Under the pieces are notes generated by a model that was given only the letters and a program-made list of their open reading frames with translations, did no database searches and was not told the DNA's origin. Both the position numbers and the translations under genes were made by a program. A stretch of DNA of 64,000 nucleotides from Aricia agestis. Lineage: Eukaryota > Arthropoda > Insecta > Lepidoptera > Lycaenidae. Where the stretch lies: assembly GCF_905147365.1 (NCBI RefSeq), contig NC_056425.1, forward strand, positions 5,649,501-5,713,500. Reading direction: 5' to 3'. Of the stretch, positions 45,101 through 53,800 are shown in pieces (the stretch's first letter is position 1; each line of letters starts with the position of its first letter).

Positions 45101-46713
45101 CAATGAAATATGATAATGTAATATGTAGATATGATCAAATGATCATATATATTGGATCCTTTATATGATCATAGAAATGATCCAATATAAATGATAATGT
45201 AATACCCCCCTTAGGCGGATATTAGATTATCATATATATTGGATCCGAGATCATTAAGTCAATGATATTGGATAATGTAATATAGACGTGATATGATTCA
45301 TTTCTTCCTTGATCATAGATTTTTGTCATTTGCTGAGAGATTGGATCCAATACGGTCATAGAAATAGGTGTTGCCAGTTATTTAATATAAAAAAGAGTTT
45401 TTAATTTCTTGTTCGTTAATATGTTTCAAATAATATAATGTAATTATTATTTTTCTAATTATATACTTGGATAATCTTGCTGAAATAACAAAAAACAAGC
45501 CATATTTAAAATGACGATGTCTTTTGACAAATCGAATTCTCTGAGATCTAGTAACCCTGACGTCAATACCTGTCAGCGTTAGCGCTCTCCATTGGCTATT
45601 GAAACCACATATGACGTAAAATAGGATCAATGAAAATATATGATAATGTAATACGCAGATATGATCCAATGATCATATAATTTATTGGATCTTATATATG
45701 ATCATAAAAATGATCCAACATAAATGATAATGTAATACCGCCCTTAGGTACGTTTTGATCTTACTATTTGCTAAGTGGGCTAACTATTTTTTAGTGACAT
45801 AAAATGTGAGAACCTACTGATGGATTACGGCTTGAATATAAAGCTGTCTGATTTTGGGTTCGCCAGAGGTCACATGAAACCGAAAGACGGGGTTTATGCG
45901 CTCAGCGAAACTTTCTGTGGGAGTTACGCGTACGCCTCTCCTGAGATCTTGAAGGGAGTCCCCTACAAACCACAGGAGTCCGACGTTTGGAGCATGGGAG
46001 TGGTCCTTTACGCCATAGTTTACGGACGCTTACCGTTTGACGATTCGAATTTCGCGCAACTGTTGAGGGTATGTATGGTTGTGTTTCGTATACAATTAAT
46101 GGTCAGAAGTTTAGTATTAGCTCCGTGGTCAGAACTCAGAAGTATCTAGGTATGTAGTTCCTACCTCGCTTCTCTTTAAAATTAACTAAGTAGGAACGTT
46201 CAATACAGGACAAGCCTAACAAGCCACGTTATTTTCAGCAAGTTCAAAATAAGGTTTCCTTTCCACGCGAGCCAAAAGTATCGGTGGAGTGTCGCAGGCT
46301 CATCAGCAAAATTTTGTCGCCACTAAAAATTCGCGCTAAAATACCGCAAATTCTGGCAGACCCATGGCTTAACCCGCAGCAAGCTAAAGACGGAGACGAC
46401 GAAATGAAACAGGTAAGTAAGTAGTTAAAATTTAAGTATGAAGGTTTATTTTAATTTATCCTTTATCTTCAAAAAATTCAGAGTAACAATTTAGTCTAAA
46501 ATTATATACTTAGCTACTTAGGTAAAATATAGAATAAGTGTATTCAGATATTACTTTCACCGACCTAACACAAGAGAAAAACATATTTGAAAAGCAAAAA
46601 CTTTAGGCGTCTTATTTATAATTTAAATATTAATTTAACAGGAAACCATGACAAAAGAAGAAACCAAAAACATTGGCACCATAACGTACGACAGGCCATA
46701 CGAAGTTAAATGA
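42181..46713 (+). CDS. Testis-specific serine/threonine kinase (TSSK-like), six exons
   Basis: Exons: 42,181-42,351; 42,867-43,036; 43,788-43,937; 45,795-46,068; 46,239-46,412; 46,642-46,713. All have GT donors and AG acceptors, and the frame is open for 336 codons. For exon 2 only the AG at 42,865-42,866 keeps frame. The protein is one kinase domain: glycine loop GSGSYATV (49-56), VAIK lysine 71, HRDIKCEN with catalytic D165, DFG at 183-185, activation segment TFCGSYAYASPE (203-214), then WSMGVVLYAIVYGRLPFDD. The 'KFLPREIEVVKGLKHENLI' and 'ETFCGSYAYASPEIL' signatures point to the TSSK family, which phosphorylates sperm proteins in male germ cells. All catalytic residues are present, so it should be active. 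Introns 3 and 4 region carry a hAT MITE and two Harbinger-like MITEs. Confidence is high for family, moderate for the exact start. Confidence 0.93.
44095..44362 (+). mobile_element. hAT-type MITE in kinase intron 3
   Basis: 'tatccccaacccgcggcccg' ... 'aaaaggttggggaccattg' inverse ends (ccccaacc/ggttgggg) with interior 'gcggcccgcaacactta' and 'caccggcaaaa'. The relative at 38,392 shares the body. Repeat Q follows at 44,355-44,515. Confidence 0.6.
44832..45210. mobile_element. MITE family F, copy 1 (TTA target, Harbinger-like)
   Basis: Ends GGGGGATATTAGATTATCA and the inverse TGATAATGTAATACCCCCC. TTA at 44,829-44,831 and 45,211-45,213 fits the 3-bp TWA target duplication of PIF/Harbinger. The interior is about 380 bp with many gatc/ggatcc sites and no frame. 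It lies in the kinase intron. Confidence 0.7.
45214..45743. mobile_element. MITE family F, copy 2, adjoining copy 1
   Basis: Starts GGCGGATATTAGATTATCA directly after the shared TTA and ends TGATAATGTAATACCGCCC before TTA at 45,744-45,746. It contains an extra 160-bp interior segment (45,380-45,535) absent from copy 1 but present in the 47.6-48.1 kb copy. It ends only about 50 bp before kinase exon 4. Confidence 0.7.
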
Positions 46714-46731
46714 AACAAAAAAAAATGGAAT

Positions 46732-46737
46732 AATAAA
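46732..46737 (+). terminator. Poly(A) signal of kinase gene
   Basis: AATAAA 18 bases after the stop codon, giving a very short 3' UTR. Confidence 0.6.
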
Positions 46738-46954
46738 ATGTGATACCCATAAATTGCAGTTTTCTTTCTTTCTTAGTACGACTAGGAATCTTTAGTAAGT
46801 ATTATTTCTTTTAGTATTATTGTTTGATCAATAGAATAAGTTGGCTGGGTGGTGGTCGTTGTATGGATCTGGGTCGGGTTTCTTAAAAACGCACATGAGG
46901 TTCCTCTCGTGGCTTGCAGTTTTGTCTATGGGCGAGTAGCGACCCGCGACTGTG

Positions 46955-47011
46955 TTCGCTTTCCATCAGGTGACCCGTCTGCTCATTTCCCCTTAATTTA
47001 TAAAATAAAAA
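46955..47011 (+). mobile_element. Remnant of SINE family A
   Basis: 'gctttccatcaggtgacccg' and 'tctgctcatttccccttaat' match the SINE-A 3' end. Confidence 0.5.
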
Positions 47012-47033
47012 TGGCATAAGTATGTAGGTTTAC

Positions 47034-47039
47034 TTTATT
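47034..47039 (-). terminator. Poly(A) signal of divergent RNase kappa paralogue
   Basis: tttatt on the plus strand gives AATAAA 35 bases downstream of the minus-strand stop codon. Confidence 0.6.
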
Positions 47040-47073
47040 CAACCATGTTTATTAGAAATAAAATCCAATATGG

Positions 47074-49105
47074 CTACTTCGGAAATGTGGTGTTTTGTGA
47101 GCATAGGACGTCGATGTCTTTTGATTGTTTAGCGGCAAGCCTCTCAGCTTTTGTCGACCTCCTTATACAACAGTAGGATATCAGTAGAAATATGAAGTAT
47201 ACGGCCGCAGCTATAAAGCAGTTAGTAGCTATCTGAAAATAAATACAGTAATATTTTTCAATAACTATAGAACAGGGGTCACCAAATGGCGGACCGCGCA
47301 TCCGGACCGCCGCGCCGGACCCATTGTTTGCGGACCAAGCATGTCATTTGAAACATATTAACGAACAAGAAATTAAAAACTCTTTTTTATATTAAGTAAC
47401 TGGCAACATCTATTTCTATGACCGTATTGGATCCAATCTCTCAGCAAATGTCAAAAATCTATGATCAAGGAAGAAATGAATCATATGTCTATATTACATT
47501 TTCCAATATCATTGCCTCAATGATCTCGGATCCAATATATATGATAATCTAATATCCCTCTTAGATACATAACTCATTTATCGAGCTAGGAGGGATATTA
47601 GATTATCATATATATTGGATCCGAGATCATTGAGTCAATGATATTGGATAATGAAATATAGACATATGATTCATTTCTTCCTTGATCATAGATTTTTGAC
47701 ATTTGCTGAGAGATTGGATGGATCCAATTAACCAGTTTACAGGAAAAAAACTGTATTGGAATACGGTTATAGAAATAGGTGTTGCCAGTTATTTAATATA
47801 AAAAAGAGTTTCTAATTTCTTGTTCGTTAATATGTTTCAAATAATGTAATGTAATTATTTTTCTAATTATATACTTGGATAATCTTGCTGAAATAACAAA
47901 AAACAAGCCATATTAAAAATGAATTTTAGTTGGTAGCAACACCGATTTCATAAATGTCGTTTCTGCAACACTGATGAAATATGATAATGTAATAAGCACA
48001 TATGATCAAATGATATATTGCATCCTATATATGATCATAGAAATGATCATATACTTATAAATGATAATGTAATAGGTACCCCCCTAGCTCAGATTAATAG
48101 GACCGAAGAAACAGAGGAAAACGTGAAAAAAACGGCGAAAATTATTTGAAAGGTATCTCACGATCGAAACGAAGCTATTTTTATGTTATTTGGCACAGAT
48201 ATAGAGTAGACCACGTAAAGGGACATAAGCTGTTTTTTTTGCGGGAAAATGTACGGTTTCCGTAAAATTCCTTACATCTATCTAACCAAATAAAAATCTC
48301 GCCCCGATAAAATACTTGGCTAGTAGACTAGATGGCAGCGTTTAAACGTCACGTTACAACATGCGGATAATGATAATATAAATTACATATTATCCTGGGA
48401 AGCCGTACATTTTTAACACAGCAATGTTTCATGGTCTTCTCTTGAAACCTTGAAAAAATATTTACCTGATGAACTTCATCAGGTAAATATTTAATTTTGC
48501 ATTTTGTAACTCGATTACGCTGGACTGACAAAAATAATACTTATTGTACAAACAAGTTTCAAATTAATATGCTTTCCATATTATTTTAGTAAAACCAAAT
48601 ATAATAAGCCATACCGACTGGTAGTTCTGTTTAGTTTTCATAATAAAATCCTCATAATCATCATAGACACTGGCTTCTGCTTCATCTATGAATGCAACAA
48701 CTTCCATATTGAACAGTATTCCCATTATCACCTTAAAATATTGTTAAGTACTAGGAATAAAAGCCAAATTTTATGGTCAATAAATACTAGGCCAGGCAAC
48801 CATATAGGTTTCCTGTCCACACAGTTGTGGTGTTTTTCATGTAGTCATTAAATTCTTTTTGGTGTTTTTGTTTACATTGTTGTCCTATTTTGTAAATACA
48901 TATGCCAAACTCGATTAGAAATTATAATGAAGATTGTTTAGGACAGGAGCCCCATTTATGGATATGTACCAATCTGGATTCTGTACCCAATTTCAGAGAT
49001 GGTGCCCAAGAATATAATAAAATAGTATTTTATAAATACCAGTTGCACAACCGCCCAAATGCTCAAAATCAGACAGCTAACACTACAACAATATGAAAAA
49101 CCCAT
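47074..49105 (-). CDS. Divergent ribonuclease kappa-like paralogue, three exons
   Basis: Exons on the minus strand: 49,105-49,040 (22 codons), 48,731-48,615 (39) and 47,232-47,074 (52 plus stop). Total 113 residues, every junction phase 0 with GT/AG. The exon structure equals that of the neighbouring ribonuclease kappa, and the sequence can be aligned to it: 'LILSIWAVVQL' against 'LVLSVWGIIQL', 'IMGILFNMEVVAFIDEAEAS' against 'LMGVFYQIKAVALLEDLPLG', and 'TNCFIAAAVYFIFLL' against 'QNCWIAALLYVITLL'. Two membrane segments are predicted (about residues 8-30 and 66-82). Differences are the loss of the N-terminal CGPK motif, extra cysteines near the start, an acidic SVYDDYEDF stretch, and a basic C-terminal tail of about 30 residues. 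The first intron is only 308 bp; the second (47,233-48,614) is full of MITEs. I infer an old tandem duplicate. Expression is unproven, but intact frames, splice sites and a poly(A) signal argue for a real gene. Confidence 0.75.
47272..47345 (+). mobile_element. hAT-type fragment
   Basis: 'caggggtcaccaaatggcgg', 'accgcgcatccggaccgc': a CAGGGGTC-type hAT end, cut off by MITE F. Confidence 0.45.
47346..47560 (-). mobile_element. MITE family F, partial
   Basis: Inverted half element ending 'atatgataatctaatatccctc' before TTA at 47,561-47,563. It lacks the other terminus. Confidence 0.6.
47589..48083 (+). mobile_element. MITE family F, complete (CTA target)
   Basis: GGAGGGATATTAGATTATCA at the left, '...aatgtaataggtacccc' at the right, with CTA at 47,586-47,588 and 48,084-48,086. 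In the intron of the RNase kappa paralogue. Confidence 0.65.
48088..48290 (-). mobile_element. LINE-type tail, family M, inverted
   Basis: 'gaagaaacagaggaaaacgt', 'tgttatttggcacagatata', 'gagtagaccacgtaaaggga' as at 25,200-25,330. Confidence 0.6.
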
Positions 49106-49610
49106 TATTCATACTATGTGATACTATGAGCAATTGTGGAGCAATTATTATGATTTTGCAGAGTTTTATGTTTTGACAGCCTTTGAACTCTTGCTTCGAC
49201 AAATGACATTGATCATTTGAAAACCACAATTTTTTTAAAGACTTTTTAGGTCTGAGAAATATAAAATAAAAGCATACTAAGCATAACATTTATAATTTAT
49301 TGGAGAAAAACAATTAGAACCAATTTACAACATACCTATAGTTAATTACAGCATTTTTATAACATTATGGATCAAATAATACTCTATTTGAAGAAATCAT
49401 ACTCATGTTTATGACACATCAATAAAATGCATTCTTATAATTTCTCAATCTTATATTGTGTGTTTTAAATATACATGGTAAGAATAAAATAAATTCACTT
49501 TTATTCCTTGAGAAACTATGCCATGTTAGAAAGGCATGTGCCATTATTTCCTAGCACTTTGAAAATGGAATGGAACTATTTATAAATTAATATACTGTGT
49601 ATTCTTAACT

Positions 49611-50395
49611 TTACATGCTAACTGAAGAGCGGTTATTCATCCAAAACTGGTGACCCGAAACTAGTAATGTGATGACATACAGCAAAGCAGCAATCCAGCA
49701 GTTCTGGGCATTCTGAAAATGAAAATGATTTTACATTATAGACAATCGAAATGTAAGACAGAAATATAATTGAGTACAGCTTATATCAACAACAGCTTCA
49801 ATAGTATCATGAACTTTTAATAAGTTTCATGGATGGACACTGCTGTAAACAATATCTTCATGTGGATTTTTATGTTATGTGTGTTGAGGAAAACAAGATT
49901 AAGTACATCGCAACGATTACGCTCCACTAAAAAGGTACCTACTAAAGTAAGTAAGAAGAGTGCAAAATAGTGTGTATTTATTTTCTTTTGACCTTGAACC
50001 TCCAAGAATCCAAGCTTAGTTTCTTCAAGAAACTTTAAAACAAGAGAATAATACACAAATTTTACTCAATTAGCATCAAATTACTGGTCTATAGCGCAAA
50101 TTATAACAAATTAACAAGTCATACCGTTGAGTAACCAAGTTCCACTTCAGCAACGAAGTCTTCGATACTATTGTGTGCCTCACCAAGCGGAAGATCTTCT
50201 AGCAGAGCCACTGCTTTTATTTGGTAAAATACGCCCATGAGAGTCTGTATAGATAAGTTTTCATATAGTTCAGTGTGAAACTTGGTAAAATAAATTAGGA
50301 GGAAAAATGTTTAAACATACCAGTTGGATGATTCCCCAAACACTCAATACAAGTCCACACAGGGATAGTTTCGGGCCACAAATTGTAAAAGCCAT
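49611..50395 (-). CDS. RNASEK: Ribonuclease kappa, three exons
   Basis: Exons on the minus strand: 50,395-50,321 (25 codons), 50,244-50,125 (40) and 49,712-49,611 (33 plus stop). The 98-residue product has phase-0 GT-AG junctions, including an unusually short first intron of 76 bp. The protein starts MAFTICGPKLSLCGLVLSVW and continues GIIQLTLMGVFYQIKAVALL, the highly conserved start of the family. It has two membrane spans (about 12-34 and 70-86) and ends GHQFWMNNRSSVSM. Members are small two-span proteins named for an endoribonuclease activity and since linked to the vacuolar ATPase and endocytic uptake; which role applies here is inference. The gene is head-to-head with phafin (starts 430 bp apart) and tandem with a divergent paralogue 506 bp downstream. 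Nothing suggests damage. Confidence 0.95.
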
Positions 50396-50824
50396 TTTGT
50401 TCGTTTATTTTATAAAACTACGAACAAAATAATTTTGGTATCGACCAGAATTTGTCAATGAATAATGTCAAAATTCAGAAAATGAAGTACACTCACATGA
50501 TTTTTCCTAGTCTATGGTTTGTCATGTATTTTAAACTAAAAAAAATTTTCACAACTATATTAATTATATATTATTGTCGCTACGTCCAACGATTTACGAA
50601 CACGGAAATCCTATGTTAAGAAATCGTTACATATAAATTATAATAACGTATTTTAATTTTCTGAAAAAATAAATACATTTGCCTCATATTCAGATAACAT
50701 AAAAAACTATGAAATGACAGCTACTGAATGACACATTTTTTATCCGTCATTTGTATTTTGTAGACCGTAATTTTTGCTGTTCTATATATCCGTCGAAATA
50801 GTATTATAAATAAAAGCTAATATA
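50396..50824. promoter_or_regulatory. Shared 5' region of RNase kappa (-) and phafin (+)
   Basis: These 429 bp separate two divergent start codons with no repeat inserted. It is AT-rich without a clear TATA box at a fixed distance on either side. I infer a bidirectional promoter from geometry only. Confidence 0.5.
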
Positions 50825-53800
50825 ATGGTGGATCGTTTAGGTGGGTAATATATATGTAATTTAAGTGCTACAATATCTTACCTTGATGTTCAAATACCAT
50901 GCAAAATGTAATTTTTTGTTGGATGACATTGTTTGTTCATTCACTGTTTGACGTCAATTTAGAGTTGTGTACCTACTGAAATTTTATGTGATAACTTTCC
51001 ATTTTACAGTAAATAGTGAAGCAAATGCTAGAAGAATTGCTATGGTCGAGAACTGCTTCGGCAGTTCTGGACAGGTATGTATTATTTTTATTGCAGGCAT
51101 ATTGAAGATAAAACTAAGTCAGCTTTTCCCCTATTATCAACCGACAAAAAGCAAGATAAAAGTCTGTAACAAGTACCTACATTACGTGGGTTCGATATCA
51201 TTTTATCAACATGATTATTTTTGCTAGCAGTTATCTCAAATTACGAAAATAAAAATTTATGTACCAATGTGAAAGTTTTAATTGTATAACTAATGAACTC
51301 CATGATAAAATTTTTAGTTTAACATGATAATGTTTGTCAATCACAAAAAGAGCAACTTGAGCAAAAAAGCTATTTTGTAATATCCGACATCAGTTGGCTT
51401 TCTATTCCTTACATTAAACTTAGAATGATGATTCTTGATATTATGATAAATTTTCAGCCATTGGCAGAGAAGGGCAGAGTGCTCGTTGGCGAGGGTGTCC
51501 TGACAAAAATGTGCCGGAAGAAGCCTAAGGCTCGTCAATTCTTCCTCTTCAACGACACATTGGTGTATGGCAACATTGTGATAAACAAAAAGAAATATAA
51601 CAAACAACATGTGATTCCACTGGAAGAAGTCAAACTGGAGTCTTTAAAGGATGAAGGCCGTAAGTAATTTTCTTTTTCCTTTCTAATATTCTACTTGCAC
51701 CAGTCTGAACTAAAGTAAATAGTGGATTGAAGTTTATCATGTAACCTCTCTCATTCATTGTACTTATGCAAATAGAAAGTGTGGCATTTTGTGTGGTTTT
51801 TGGTTTTTCAAATCATAGAAGTAACCCTATACACTAAAGCCACCTGCGATTTGCCATTAGCATTAGAAGGGTATCCTGGATTTACCTCATAAGGGACTGG
51901 ACTTCCAGCCAAGTAAAGGAATGCTTCGGCAACAGTACAATTAACCTAGACTGATGCATGCTTGCCTTACATGAAATATTTGAAAATATACAAATTTTTT
52001 TTCAATTTACTATGTTAATAAAAACTTAAAAGTTTGAAACAAAAAAATAATTGTTTTTATTTCTTTCTTTGTACTTATTAGTAGGTCATGCACCTTTTCA
52101 TAGTTTATCTTGTAAGATGTTATTGATAAGATGTTATTTTTACCATACCAAGACAAAAAATATCAAATATTTTAGAAGTGTATGTATGTTTGTTATGGTT
52201 TGTAAAATTACATGTTGGATGATTGGTGATATTAATTAATATTATTATAATATCTATAGACACTTACACCATGTCAGTCTGGTCTCATGCTTAGTACCTA
52301 AAGGACTGGTGCCAGACAACGAAATACATTTATGACTTTAATACCATACCTATTTTATATTTATTATATTATCATACATATTATTTAGTACACATTTGAC
52401 GTGGGAGAGCCATGCTTTGGCACGAATGGGCCTGCTCGACCGGAGAAGTACCACGGGCTCACAGAAAACCGGCGTGAAACAGCACTTGCCCTGTGTTTCG
52501 CCGAGTGAGTGAGTTTACCCGAGGCCTAATCCCCTACCCTTTTCCCTTCCCTACCCTCTCCTATTTCCTTCCCTACCCTCCCTTATTACCCTATTCCCTC
52601 TTAAAAGGCCGGCGATGCACCTGCAGCTCTTCTGATGCTGAGACTTGAGAGTGTCCATGGGCGACTAAAGTTGTTTTCCATCAGGTGACCCGTTTGCTCG
52701 TTTGCCCCCTTATTACACACTCAACCATTGAGCCACAGAGGTTGTTAAACTGTTTAAATGTAGTTTATATTGTTACCTAATTTTTTTTATGAAAGAATAG
52801 TTATATCAAATTTTTTAAAATTTATAAAAGTAAACCTTGGTGAATTGTGAATCATATACACCATTATCATTATGACTCAGAGTGTAATAATATTATTTTT
52901 ATTTGAGTGCTAGTCAATGACGTGACTCAGTAAATATTATTTGTATGTATTGCTGGGTTTTTCTTATCTATATTGTGATTTGTGTCTGACCAAAGCTTCA
53001 TCTTAGGGTCACTTCACTTTACAATTTGACGAGCTGATGTGATACAATGCATGTTTAAACTATAGTTTATAGTTTAAACATCCAAATTGGAACAGGCAGC
53101 CTGATTATTTCTGGGATAAAGAGTATCTTTTGTCCTTTCCCAGGAGTCAAAGTATTTCCATACCAAATTTCAGCGAAATCGGTTCAACTATGTGGGCGTG
53201 AAGAGGTGACAGAGAGACAGACACACTTTCACATTTATATTTTCCAAATAATTACTTTAAGTCCTGGGAAAGGACAAAGAATACTCTTAATCCCGGAAAT
53301 AATCGGGCTGCCTGTTCCAATTTTGAACCGTCATTTAAAAATCATGACTTTCTTGTTGCATCTTTACTTTACAATATGGAATGACCTATTATAATTCTCT
53401 ATATTCAACGCACCAAAATTAATATTAAAAAAACCTGTTCAATTCATGAAAAAATATTATTTTTTTCAGAGTACCGCAACGGTTGGCTTATTCGCACCGC
53501 TTCGAAGTCGTTCGCTGTGTACGCGGCCACGGCCACTGAGAAAGAAGAATGGATGGCACACATTGAGAAATGCATAGAGGACTTGTTACGGAAAAGTAAG
53601 TGCTTTAGATTAAATTTACCAGAAAACGAGACTTAGGCCCGTATTAATAAATAGTCAGTACTCAAGATGCATCTCGGTCTCAAGACACAGTTCAGGCTCT
53701 GTGATTGGTTGGCTGTCAAAATTTGGACCAAGAGCCGAACCGCGTCTTGAGACCGGGTCACATCATAAGTACTGACTGAAGAAACACTGACAGAGTTTGG

